Assembly: GCA_964370855.1 (NCBI GenBank)
Contig: CAYJMF010000022.1
Coordinates: 1 to 52,054, forward strand
Source: JAKLKS01 sp964370855
GTDB taxonomy: Bacteria > Planctomycetota > JAJSAM01 > JAKLKS01
Direction of reading: 5' to 3'
Length of the DNA stretch: 52,054 nucleotides
The notes beneath the pieces are model-generated. The model worked only from the letters and a program-made list of their open reading frames with translations. It was not told the DNA's origin and made no database searches. Positions 9,330-18,500 of the stretch are shown piece by piece (the first letter of the stretch is position 1; each line of letters opens with the position of its first letter). The position numbers were made by a program, and so were the translations under genes.

Positions 9330-9606
9330 TGCGCGCCGACCGGCGCGCGGGTCCCGGAAGAAGGAAGGCCGCCCGGAACGGGGGGGCGCCATACATATTA
9401 CCGGGCCGCTGNNNNNNNNNNCGCCCCCCCCGGCGCGGGGGCCCCGTAACACGCACGCCCCCCCGCACCGGCGGGCCGCCCCCCCCCCCCCGGGACCGAT
9501 GGAGAGGCGGTGAATCCGAGACGCCCTTGAGCGCCGCGGGGGAGTCTCCGGGATCGGGGCCCGGGGTAGGAGGGGAAAGCGTGCACCCAAGCGGAGTTCC
9601 GGTTCA
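9330..9606 (-). repeat. intergenic repeat, inverted copy with gap
   Basis: Read on the minus strand this matches the copy at 27510-27695: shared words include CCCCGATCCCGG, CTCCCCCGCGGCG, GGCGTCTCG and CTCTCCATCGGTCCCGG, and at the far end GGTCCCGGAAGAAGGAAGG. The gap at 9412-9421 falls where the 27.6-kb copy has its long hairpin. The copy has diverged near 9560-9606. Confidence 0.7.
9412..9421. other. assembly gap (10 N)
   Basis: Ten N residues. The gap sits at the hairpin position of the repeat, flanked by G/C homopolymers, so the collapse is probably caused by secondary structure. True length unknown. Confidence 0.95.
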
Positions 9607-9875
9607 TTCAAGGCACGAACGGTGAACGCCGTCCCCCAGGATCCAATGCCCCGATACCGGGAGTTCCCCGCTGCGCCGGAACCCGTCTCTCCCCGCCTGC
9701 CTCTCCTGCGGTGCCCGGCGCGGGGGGGGGGCCCCCCGAGGGGGCGCCCCCCCGAGGCGCGGCCCCCCCCCNNNNNNNNNNCTCCCCGCCTGCCTCTCCG
9801 GCGGACCCGTATGAGGTGGCGCCCCTCCGTTCAGGGACGCCTCCTCTTCCGGGACCCCCCCGCCGGAGGCGCGCA
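9607..9875 (+). repeat. intergenic repeat, direct copy with gap
   Basis: Begins TTCAAGGCACGAACGGTGAA, identical to the start of the 27.5-kb copy, and ends CGCCGGAGGCGCGCA, also identical. The right hairpin arm (TTCAGGGACGCC then TCTTCCGGG) survives after the gap; the left arm is lost in it. Together with the inverted copy it forms a head-to-head pair around 9606/9607. Confidence 0.75.
9772..9781. other. assembly gap (10 N)
   Basis: Ten N residues inside the direct repeat copy, again at the hairpin position, between C-runs. True length unknown. Confidence 0.95.
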
Positions 9876-9905
9876 CCCCCCGGGAACCCCCCGCCCCCTC
9901 CCGCC

Positions 9906-11630
9906 CTACTTCTCCAGCCCGTACTGCTGGATCTTCGCATCCAGCGTGGGCCTGGAGATCCCGAGTAGCCGGGCGGCCTCCGCCTTCACCCACCGGGAAT
10001 TCTCCAGCGCCTCCCCGATGGCCCGCTTTTCCACGAACTCCACGGTGTCCTTGACGAGGTCCTTGAGGGGCCGGTCGTCGAGGCGGGAGGGGACCCCGCG
10101 GGGGACCGCCCGCTCGCGGATCTGGGGGGAGAGGATCTCCGTGAGGATCACCTTCTCGGAGAAGGCGCAGGCGCGGAACACCTCGTTGCGCAGTTCCCGC
10201 ACGTTGCCCGGCCAGTCGTAGTCCTGGAGGAGGGCCATGGCCTCCTCGGCCACCTCGCGCCGCTGCCCGCCGGAGTCCGCCGCGTAGACCTCGAGGAAGC
10301 GCTCCACGAGCAGGGGCACGTCCTCGCGCCGCTCGCGCAGCGGCGGCACCTCCACGGTGATCACCGCCAGCCGGTAGAAGAGGTCCTCGCGGAACTTCCC
10401 CGTCTCGACGAGCTTGCGCAGGTCCTGGTGGGAGGCCGCCAGCACACGCACGTTGATGGTGCGCACGTCCTTCCCGCCCACGGGCCGCACCTGGCCGGTC
10501 TCCAGCACGCGCAGGAGCTTGGACTGCATCTCCGGGGGCATGTCCCCGATCTCGTCGAGGAAGAGGGTGCCTCCGGAGGCCTGCTCGAGGAGCCCGATCT
10601 TGTCCCGGTCCGCCCCCGTGAAGGCCCCCCGCGCGTAGCCGAAGAGCTCGCTCTCGAGGAGGGTCTCGGGGATGGCGGAGCAGTTCTCCGAGATGAAGGG
10701 GCCGTCCTTCCTCGAGCCCTGGTAGTGGATGGCGCGGGCGACGAGCTCCTTGCCGGATCCCGATTCCCCGTGGATGAGCACCGGCACCTGGGTGTCGATG
10801 ACCCGGTCGAGGAGCCGGAGGAGGTCGACGTGGCGGCGGCTGCGGCCCGTCATCTCGGGGTAGGAGTACTTGAGCTTCACCTCCCCGTGGCGCTCCCGGA
10901 GGACCTGCTTCACCTGGTCGAGCTCGGCGCTCTGCCGCCGCACCTTGTCGCGGAGGACGCGGTTCAGCTCCTCCACCTTCTCCTTGGAGCGCTCCAGCTC
11001 CGCCTGGCGGCGGAGGTTCTCCTGGTTGAGGCGGGCGTTCTCCAGCGCGATGGAGGCCTGGGCGCCGAAGGCCTCCAGCAGTCCCATGTCGAGATCCTGG
11101 AAGACCCCCTCCTCGAAGCGGTGGTCGAGGTAGAGGAGCCCCATGTTCTTCCCCCGCACCGACATGGGGACGCACACGACGGCGCGGAGCTTCATGTAGG
11201 CCACCGAGTCGGAGCCCGCGAAGCGGGGATCCTGGGTCGCGTTGGTGGTGAGGACGGGGCGGCCCGACTTCTCCGCCTGCACGAGGATGGAGCGGGAGAC
11301 CTTGTCCGTCGGCTTCTTGATGTCCTCGCGATCGAGGCTGCGGGAGGCGCGCACCTCGAGGCGGCCCTCGGGGTTGCGCAGGATGAGGAAGGCCCGCTCG
11401 GCCCCGGTGATGTCCACCACACGGTCGAGGATGAGGTCGAGGAGGTGGCGGAGGTCGGGCTCGGAGTTGAGGGCCCGGGCGATCTCCGTCAACCGCCGGA
11501 GGTCGGGACCGGGCCCGTGCTCCCCGGGCTCCACCTCCCTGACGGGGATGTCGCCCTCGGGCTCCACGGCCCTTGCCTCGGGGACGGGCTTCGCGGCGGG
11601 GTGCTTCAGAGGGTCTTTCGAAGTGCTCAT
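9906..11630 (-). CDS. sigma-54-dependent transcriptional activator, GAF sensor
   Basis: 574 residues, bacterial enhancer-binding protein. An N-terminal GAF domain (about 42-205) replaces a receiver domain, a coiled linker follows (about 205-255), then a complete AAA+ domain: Walker A GESGSGKE (about 289-296), the sigma-54 loop GAFTGA (about 337), Walker B GTLFLDEIGD (about 352) and an arginine-finger region REDLFYRL. The C-terminal Fis-type helix-turn-helix (about 535-574) ends KAEAARLLGISRPTLDAKIQ. It should bind upstream enhancers and remodel sigma-54 holoenzyme when the GAF ligand is present; the ligand is unknown. Its ATG overlaps the uvrD/pcrA stop as ATGA, so the regulator is co-translated with a repair helicase. 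Targets are not visible in the window. Confidence 0.93.
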   Translation of the reverse strand: MSTSKDPLKHPAAKPVPEARAVEPEGDIPVREVEPGEHGPGPDLRRLTEIARALNSEPDLRHLLDLILDRVVDITGAERAFLILRNPEGRLEVRASRSLDREDIKKPTDKVSRSILVQAEKSGRPVLTTNATQDPRFAGSDSVAYMKLRAVVCVPMSVRGKNMGLLYLDHRFEEGVFQDLDMGLLEAFGAQASIALENARLNQENLRRQAELERSKEKVEELNRVLRDKVRRQSAELDQVKQVLRERHGEVKLKYSYPEMTGRSRRHVDLLRLLDRVIDTQVPVLIHGESGSGKELVARAIHYQGSRKDGPFISENCSAIPETLLESELFGYARGAFTGADRDKIGLLEQASGGTLFLDEIGDMPPEMQSKLLRVLETGQVRPVGGKDVRTINVRVLAASHQDLRKLVETGKFREDLFYRLAVITVEVPPLRERREDVPLLVERFLEVYAADSGGQRREVAEEAMALLQDYDWPGNVRELRNEVFRACAFSEKVILTEILSPQIRERAVPRGVPSRLDDRPLKDLVKDTVEFVEKRAIGEALENSRWVKAEAARLLGISRPTLDAKIQQYGLEK

Positions 11631-13918
11631 GACCCGTCTCCGATGGGCTCCAGCCGGGTGAAGTCTAGATCAAGGGTCTTCATCCCGGTCCGGAACTCCA
11701 CGGTCGCCTTCACGGAGGAGCCGTGGGATTCGAGGCGGCGGATCCTCCCCGTGCCGAACTTCGCGTGCCGGACCCGCTGGTCGACCCGGAGGGCGACCCC
11801 CTCCACCCGGGCCACGGCCTCCCGGGGCGCGGGGTCGGGGTCGAAGGAGAAGGGGGCGTCGGCCTCCTCGGAGCGGCGGGCGCGGGGGGCGCTCCACGAC
11901 GGGCGGGACGGTGAGCCGCCGCCGCCGCCCCACCCGCCGGGGCCGCCGCGGCGGGCAAAGGGGTGCCCTCCCGAGGCGCCCCCGGCGGAGCGGTCCACAC
12001 GGCGCACCCCCTCCCCCGCCATCTCCTCGAGGAAGCGGGAGGGGCCGGAGTCCATGCCCCCCGTCCAGCCCGCGGGCCGGAGGCCCCCGGAGAGGCGCAG
12101 GATCCGCCGCGCCCGGGTCATGCCGACGAAGAGCAGGCGGCGCTCCTCCTCGATGCCCGCGGCGTTCTCGCCGAACTCCTCCCGCGTCGAGCGGGCGTGG
12201 GGGAGCACCCCCTCCTCCACGCCGACGAGGAAGACCACGGGGAACTCGAGGCCCTTGCAGGTGTGGAGCGTCATGAGGTTCACCCGGGGGGCGTCGGGAT
12301 CGAAGCGGTCCTGGTCCGAGACGAGGGCCACCTCCTCGAGGAAGGAGGCGAGGCCGGCGCTCTCCTCGCGGGCGTCGTGGGCCCGGGCGGCCTCCACCAG
12401 CTCCATCACGTTGTCCCAGCGCTCCTGGTGGTCCTCGGGCCAGTGGTGCTCGAGCCACTCGCGGTACCCGACGACGGCGAGGACCCGGTCCAGCAGCGGA
12501 GCGACCTCCTCCGTGGCTCCGAGGAGGAGTTCGCGGACCGCCTCCGCGGCGAGGTCCACGGCCTTCCCCGCCTTCCCCCGGATCTCGAGGGCCTCCCCGC
12601 CGCAGAGGAGGGCGTCCCGCACGGGGATCCCCCGCTCCGAGGCGCAGGCGACGATGCGGGAGACGGCCCCGTCCCCCGCCCCCCGCCGCGGCGCCTGGAG
12701 CGCCCGGGCGACGGCCTCCACGTCACGGGGGTTGCCGAGGATGCGGAGCCAGGCCACGAGGTCCTTCACCTCGGCCCGCTGGAAGAACTCCACGCCGCGG
12801 AGCACCTGGTAGGGGATGGAGCGGCGGCGCAGCGCCAGCTCCACGGCCCGGGAGCGGGCGTTGACGCGGTAGAGGACGGCGATGTCCGAGGCCGACAACC
12901 CGGCGGAGAGGAGCTCGGCGATCTCCGCGGCGACCCCCTCCCCCTCCTCGTCGGCCCCGGGGTGGATGGTGACGCGCACCTCCTCGCCGGCGCGGGCGTC
13001 GGTGAGGAGCTCCTTCTCGTGGCGGTCCACGTTGCGGCGGATGAGGCGGGAGGCGGCGTCGAGGATGTGGCGGGTGGAGCGGTAGTTCCGCTCGAGGCGG
13101 ATGAGGGTGGCGTCGGGGTAGTGGGTCCGGAAGTCGAGGATGTTGCGGATGTCCGCCCCCCGCCACCCGTAGATGGACTGGTCCGGGTCCCCCGTGGCGC
13201 AGAGGTTGCCGCTGCCCGAGGCGAGGGCGCGGGCCAGGAGGAACTGGATGCGGTTCGTGTCCTGGTACTCGTCCACCAGGACCCAGCGGAGGCGGGCGCG
13301 GTACTCCGCGAGGACCCCGGGGTCGGTCTCCAGCAGGCGGTGGGTCTTCACGAGGAGGTCGTCGAAGTCCATGGACCCGGCCTCGCGGAGGACGCGTTCG
13401 TACTGTGCGTACCCCTTCGCGAGCACCTCGTCCCTCGGGCCCCAGGCGGCCTTCCCGGCCTCCGCGGGATCGGTGCCGGCGCACTTCCAGGCGGAGACGG
13501 CCTTGACGAGGGCGGCGGGGCGAAGGGTCTCCGGGGCGACGCCCATCTCCCGCAGCACCCTCCCCGCCGTGCGGCGGCGGTCCTCCTCGTCGTAGATGGT
13601 GAAGGAGGCGGGGTAGCCGAGGGCCTCGTGGTGGTCCCTCAGGATGCGGGCGCAGGCGGAGTGGAAGGTGGAGACCCAGAGCCCCCCGGAGGGGACGAGG
13701 CGGCCGACCCGCTCCTTCAGCTCGGCGGCGGCCTTGTTGGTGAAGGTGACGGCCAGCACCTCCCGGGGGTGGGCCCCCTGGCGGATCAGCCAGGCGACGC
13801 GGCGGCTGACGACGCGGGTCTTCCCGGAGCCGGGGCCGGCCACGATGAGGAGGGGCCCCTCGCCATGGGTGACGGCGGCGCGCTGTGCGTCGTTCAGGTC
13901 GGAGAGGAGATCGTCCAC
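11627..13918 (-). CDS. pcrA: UvrD/PcrA-type superfamily 1 DNA helicase
   Basis: About 763 residues from GTG 13918. This start is preferred because LLSDLNDAQRAAV is where UvrD/PcrA proteins normally begin; an in-frame ATG at 13987 would add 23 low-complexity residues. SF1A motifs are all present: Walker A AGPGSGKT, motif Ia TFTNKAAAEL, motif II VDEYQDTN, motif III TGDPDQSIYGWRGA, motif IV RLERNYRST, motif V TLHTCKGLEF and motif VI RRLLFVGMTRA. The C-terminal extension ends in the Tudor-like RNA polymerase-contact region (VRHAKFGTGRI). Expected roles are 3'-5' unwinding in nucleotide excision and mismatch repair and transcription-coupled repair. It overlaps the sigma-54 activator by 4 bases and is divergent from acpS. 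Confidence 0.93.
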   Translation of the reverse strand: MDDLLSDLNDAQRAAVTHGEGPLLIVAGPGSGKTRVVSRRVAWLIRQGAHPREVLAVTFTNKAAAELKERVGRLVPSGGLWVSTFHSACARILRDHHEALGYPASFTIYDEEDRRRTAGRVLREMGVAPETLRPAALVKAVSAWKCAGTDPAEAGKAAWGPRDEVLAKGYAQYERVLREAGSMDFDDLLVKTHRLLETDPGVLAEYRARLRWVLVDEYQDTNRIQFLLARALASGSGNLCATGDPDQSIYGWRGADIRNILDFRTHYPDATLIRLERNYRSTRHILDAASRLIRRNVDRHEKELLTDARAGEEVRVTIHPGADEEGEGVAAEIAELLSAGLSASDIAVLYRVNARSRAVELALRRRSIPYQVLRGVEFFQRAEVKDLVAWLRILGNPRDVEAVARALQAPRRGAGDGAVSRIVACASERGIPVRDALLCGGEALEIRGKAGKAVDLAAEAVRELLLGATEEVAPLLDRVLAVVGYREWLEHHWPEDHQERWDNVMELVEAARAHDAREESAGLASFLEEVALVSDQDRFDPDAPRVNLMTLHTCKGLEFPVVFLVGVEEGVLPHARSTREEFGENAAGIEEERRLLFVGMTRARRILRLSGGLRPAGWTGGMDSGPSRFLEEMAGEGVRRVDRSAGGASGGHPFARRGGPGGWGGGGGSPSRPSWSAPRARRSEEADAPFSFDPDPAPREAVARVEGVALRVDQRVRHAKFGTGRIRRLESHGSSVKATVEFRTGMKTLDLDFTRLEPIGDGS

Positions 13919-13989
13919 GGGGAGGGGTCCGGAGGGGCGAGGGTACCACGGGGGGGAGACCGCCGTCGCAGGACCTCCCCCCGCCATCC

Positions 13990-14018
13990 TTGGAAGGACC
14001 CCCTCCGCGGGCTATCCT
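13990..14018 (+). promoter_or_regulatory. candidate sigma-70 promoter for acpS
   Basis: TTGGAA (13990-13995), a 17-base spacer, then TATCCT (14013-14018). It sits 44 bases before the acpS ATG in the divergent uvrD/acpS region. The element GCTATCCTC recurs upstream of the FGE-domain gene. It is a match by eye only. Confidence 0.45.
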
Positions 14019-14061
14019 CGACTCCACGGAGCGTCAGCCGGACACGGAGGTCCCCCCCAGG

Positions 14062-14439
14062 ATGGCAACGAAGGCAATCGGCGTGGACGCGGTCGAGGTC
14101 GCGCGCATCCGGGCCCTCCTGGCGGAGCGCGGGACGGCCTTCAAGAAGAAGGTCTTCACGCGGGACGAGCAGGGGCTCTTCGAGGGCGCCCCCGACGCCC
14201 ACATCCACATCGCCGGGCGGTTCGCCGCCAAGGAGGCGGTGCTCAAGGTGCTCGGCACCGGGTGGGGGCAGGGGATCCACTGGCGCGACATCGAGGTCCT
14301 GGCCGACGGCGACGGGGTCCCGCTGGTGCACCTCCACGGGAAGGCCGAGGACCGGGCGCGCCTTCTCGGCATCGGGAAGATCCTCCTCTCCATCACCCAC
14401 ACCCACGACCTCGCCATGGCGACGGCCCTCGGGGAGTAG
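14062..14439 (+). CDS. acpS: holo-[acyl-carrier-protein] synthase
   Basis: 125 residues, the usual AcpS length. It transfers 4'-phosphopantetheine from CoA to the serine of acyl carrier protein, activating fatty-acid synthesis. Signature motifs are GVDAVEVARI near the N-terminus (metal-binding Asp), RFAAKEAVLKVLG (catalytic Glu and Lys) and SITHTHDLAMATA near the end. ATG 14062 is preceded by GGAGG at 14046-14050; longer in-frame starts overlap the candidate promoter and lack conservation. It probably shares a transcript with the PAP2 gene, 40 bases downstream. Confidence 0.93.
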   Translation: MATKAIGVDAVEVARIRALLAERGTAFKKKVFTRDEQGLFEGAPDAHIHIAGRFAAKEAVLKVLGTGWGQGIHWRDIEVLADGDGVPLVHLHGKAEDRARLLGIGKILLSITHTHDLAMATALGE

Positions 14440-14479
14440 GACGGGGGTCGCCTCCCCGGAACCCCCGCGCTGCGATCGC

Positions 14480-15442
14480 GTGACCGCCCCCGAGCCCCAC
14501 CGTTCGCCCTTCGCGCGGGCCCACGACGCCGTCCACCTGGTGGGGCTCTGCTTCTTCCTCTGCATGGCTCTGGCGGGGTGGGTCCGCGGGGCCCCCGACG
14601 CGGGGAAGGGGACGGCGGCCTTCGCGCTCCTCGTCGCGGCCACCTGCTGGCTTTCACGGCGCGCCGCCGCGGGGGAGATGGGGGCCGGGCTCCGGAACCT
14701 CCACCTGGTGTGGGCGCTGGTGGTCCTGCCGTTGTCCTTCAACGCGCTGCGGTGGCTCGTCCCGGCGGCGCTCATGGACGGCTCCCGCGGGGTCACGGAC
14801 TTCGACCTCCTCCTCGGGGGCCTCGACCGGCGCTGGTTCGGCGTGGACGTCCCGCGCTGGAGCGAGGGGTTCCTGACGGCCCCCGTGGCGGACCTCTTCA
14901 TGGCCTTCTACGCGCTCTACTTCGTGATGCCCCTGGCGCTGCTGTGGGGGTTGGCGAGTCGCGGCGACCGGCTCCTGACCTACCGGGCCACCTTCACCAT
15001 CGCCGTGGGGGCCTACGGCTGCTACATGCTCTACCTGCTGGTGCCCGCGGCGGGGCCGCGCCACGCCTACGTGGGGCTGTCGGAGCCCCTCCCCCGCGGG
15101 TGGATCACGGGCGCGCTCCACGACTTCATCCGGGACCTCGAGCCCCAGCCCTTCGACGCCTTCCCGAGCGCCCACGTGGTGCTGGGGCTCCTCTGCGGGG
15201 CCCTCGCCTGGCCCGTGGGCGGGTGGTTCCGGTGGGCCATGGCCGTGGTCGGCGTCGGGACCGCCGTCTCCACGGTGGTGCTCCGCTACCACTGGCTCGT
15301 GGACGTGGTCGCCGGCCTCGCCATCGCCGCCGTCGCCCTCGCCGCGGCATGGGCCCTGGCGCGGCGGGCGGCGCGGAGGGGGGCGGAGGGGGCGGAGGGA
15401 GCGGAGGCCCACGACCGCATGGGGGAGCTGGTAGGACGTTGA
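14480..15442 (+). CDS. PAP2-superfamily membrane phosphatase/phosphotransferase
   Basis: About 320 residues with at least six hydrophobic segments. Phosphatase motifs lie in the C-terminal half: FPSAHVVLG (PSxH) and RYHWLVDVVAG (R-x-H-x3-D). The arrangement resembles the PAP2_3/inositolphosphorylceramide-synthase-like branch rather than classical BacA-type or PgpB enzymes. The likely substrate is a lipid phosphate or diphosphate at the membrane surface, such as undecaprenyl diphosphate or a phospholipid. GTG 14480 is the best start found but has no clear ribosome binding site; it lies 40 bases after acpS. The last 25 residues (ARRGAEGAEGAEAHD) are low-complexity and vary in such families. Confidence 0.8.
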   Translation: MTAPEPHRSPFARAHDAVHLVGLCFFLCMALAGWVRGAPDAGKGTAAFALLVAATCWLSRRAAAGEMGAGLRNLHLVWALVVLPLSFNALRWLVPAALMDGSRGVTDFDLLLGGLDRRWFGVDVPRWSEGFLTAPVADLFMAFYALYFVMPLALLWGLASRGDRLLTYRATFTIAVGAYGCYMLYLLVPAAGPRHAYVGLSEPLPRGWITGALHDFIRDLEPQPFDAFPSAHVVLGLLCGALAWPVGGWFRWAMAVVGVGTAVSTVVLRYHWLVDVVAGLAIAAVALAAAWALARRAARRGAEGAEGAEAHDRMGELVGR

Positions 15443-15511
15443 CCCAGGGGCTCCCCGGCATCCTCGCGGCCCGGGACCCTCCGCCCCCCCCGGCGGTGTT
15501 TCCTTGATGCC

Positions 15512-18500
15512 ATGGGAAGCCCCGGGGATCCGGTCGAGATCGAGACGCTGCTCGCCCACCGCGACTGGGTGCGGCGGGTGGCACGCACCCTCGTGCTCGA
15601 CGAAGCGCGGGCGGCGGACCTCGAACAGGAGGTCTGGCTCCGCGCATTGACGAAACCTCCCCGGGAGGACCGGGGGTTGCGCGGCTGGCTCGCCACGGTC
15701 CTGCGCAACACGGCATGGAACGACCGCCGGTCCGAGGAGCGCCGGGGTCGCCGCGAAGCCGAAGTCCCGCCGCCGGGGTCCGCTCCCTCCCCCGCCGACC
15801 TCGTGGCCGCCGCCGAGACCCATGAGCGGGTCGTGAAGGCCGTACTCGCCCTGGAGGAGCCCTTCCGGGCGGCGATCCTCCTCCGCTGGTTCGAGGATCT
15901 GCCCCCGACGGAGATGGCCCGCCGCCTCGGGATCCCCGTGGACACGGTGAAGTCCCGGCTCCGCCGCGCGCAGGAGCGGCTGCGGGAGCGGCTCACCGCC
16001 GAGGAGGACGGGGATCCTCGCCGGTGGATGGCGCTGCTCCTCCCCCTGGCCCGCGCCGCCGGGTCGATGCCCCGGGAGACTCCGCCCCCGCCCCGCGCCG
16101 GGGGCCCCCCGGCGAGCGCCGCCGCACCGACCGTCCTCGCCGGAGGAATCGCCATGGCCCTGAAATCCAACGTCGCCGCCGGCGCCGTCGCGGCCGCCGC
16201 CCTCCTGCTCCTCGCCGGGGGTGCGGGGTGGATCCTCCTCGGCAGGGAGGGGGAAGATTCTGAAGCGCCCCCTCCGGGTTCCCCCCCCCTCGCCTCGCAT
16301 CCGACCCCACGGGCCGCCCCGGAGCCCTCCACCCCGAACATGGAGGGCGGGATTCCCCTGGCGGAGTCGGCCCACCTTCTCGAAATCACCGTCACGGACC
16401 TCTCCGGCACGCCCCTCCCCGGGGCCACGGCGACGTTGCACCGGCATCCGCGCAAGGAGATCGTGGCGGGCCTCTTCGACCTCGCCTTCGCACCCCCCTC
16501 CCCGACGCCCCCCCTCCGCTCCGCGATCGCGGACGCCGGGGGCCGCTGCGCGATTCCCGTCCCCGAAACCGGCGAGGTCGCGATCCTGGTGCGGGCCCCG
16601 GCCTTCGCAGCCTGGGCGCGGACCTTCGTCCTTGCCGCGGGTGTCGGCGGAACCACAGTCGTCCATGCGGTCCTGGAACCTGCCTGTACCCTCGAGGGGA
16701 TCGTCCTCGACGCCCTCGGACTCCCGGTGGAGGGCGCCGAGGTGGGCGCGAGGAACCAGCGGCCTCCCGCCGAGCCGCCCTGGAACGGCGGTTCCGCGAC
16801 CACGAAGGCGGACGGGCGTTTCCGCATCGAGGGACTCCCGCCCGTGGCGCAGTCCCTCACGGTACGCCGCGGTTCCCTGGCCTGGGCCTCCTGGACCGCC
16901 TGGCTGCCCCACGAGCGCTCCCTCACGATCCGGCTTCCCGCGGGCGGGATGGCTGTCGCGGGAAACGTCCTGGACGCCGCCACGGGGGAACCCGTCGCGG
17001 GGGCCTCCGTCGGCATCGCCGTCGAGACCTTCGAACCGCAGCCCCTTGCCATGGGACCGGCCGGCCCTGCGGCCCGCGCGGGAGCCGTGACGGGAGGGGA
17101 CGGGACCTTCCGGATCGAAGGCCTTCCGCACGGGAGGCTCTCCCACGCGACCTGCCGAGCCGAGGGATACCTCCCCTGGCCCGACCCCCTGCGGACCCCC
17201 CCCGTTCCGAATCCGGTCCCCACGGAGAGCACCGCGGCCCTGGAGATCCGCATGGTGCGCGGCGGTGTCGTGACGGGAACCGTGACCGACCCCGAGGGGA
17301 AGCCCGTGGGAGGGGCGAACGTCGTCACCTGGTCGAGGGTCGAGGCGACGGGCCGGTTCGGGAGCACCGACACCGTCGTCAGCGGGCCCGACGGGACCTA
17401 CCGCTCGGGACCCGTTCCGCCCGGGGAGGCGGTCCTCCTGGTGCACCCGGCACCCCCCTGGCGCGGGCTCCACCAGGAGGGATTGCCGATCTTCCTCTAC
17501 GATTTCCCCGGGCCGCCCCACGTGTTCACCGTTGCGGCCGGGGTGGAGGCCCTCCACGACGTGCGCCTCGCGCGCGGTTCCGGGACCGTGGAGGGGACCG
17601 TCTTCGACGACGCGGGGATGCCCGTGGCGGGGGCGAGCGTCGGCGTTCAGTTCGGACCGGGGTTTTTCGGCGGCGGCGGGCTTCCCGCGACCTCGGCACC
17701 GGACGGGACCTTCCGCGTCGAGGCGGTGGCGCCGGGGAAGGGGCTGCGGGTGTGGGGCTCCCTTCCCGGCGGCGGTACCGGTTCCTCCTCCCCCTTCGAC
17801 CTCGAGGAGGGAGGCACGGCCGGTGGGCAGGTGGTGGTCCTCCTTCCCACGATCACCCTCGCGGGCCGCGTGACGCGATCCGACGGGGCGCCGGTGCGCG
17901 GTGCCGCCCTCTACCTTCTCGCCGGCGGGGACGGGGGCCAGGCCCTCTGGTCCGCGCTGGATCGTCTTTCGCCGCTGCCGGTGCTTGCCGACGGCACTTT
18001 CCGGATCGAGGGGGTGCGCTCCGGACCCTGGATCCTCGCCGCCACGGCCGAGGGGTGCGCGCCCGCGTGGTCGGGTCTGATCCAGCCCAGCGGCCGGGGG
18101 ACGCCGAAGGGGGTCATCGTGATGGACGGGAGGGAGGATCTCTCCCTCGTGCTCGAACCGGCCGCCCCGCTCCGCGGAAGGGTGCGGGATCCCGCGGGGA
18201 TGCCGGTCGCCGGAGCGCGGGTGTGGGCCGAACGGGCGGGGACCTTCGAGGGGCCGGGAGGGGGTTTCCCTCCCTCGGTCACCGGCGTGGACGGGGGGTT
18301 CATCCTCGAGGGACTGCCCGCGGGACCGGTTCGGCTGCACGTGCGGCGTGAGGGGGAGACCACCGTGGACGCCGTGGCGGGAGGGGAGGACGTCGAGGTG
18401 ACTCTCCCGGTCTTCGCGCCCATCGAGGGGCGGATCCTGGAGGCGGACGGCGGTCCCGCGCGGGGCCCCGTGCAGGTGGAGGTCCGGGTCGGGGAGAACG

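Larger units (their letters stand above)
9206..9905. other. gene-free stretch with repeats and assembly gaps
   Basis: No convincing gene. It holds the upstream region of the repeat lipoprotein, then two head-to-head copies of an intergenic repeat with two 10-N gaps, then the end of the sigma-54 activator gene. Short open frames here are low-complexity translations of GC-rich repeat. Confidence 0.75.

Noticed and set aside
15439..15511. Promoter for the sigma fusion starting at TTGACC
   Set aside because: The -35-like word has no acceptable -10 at 16-18 bases.
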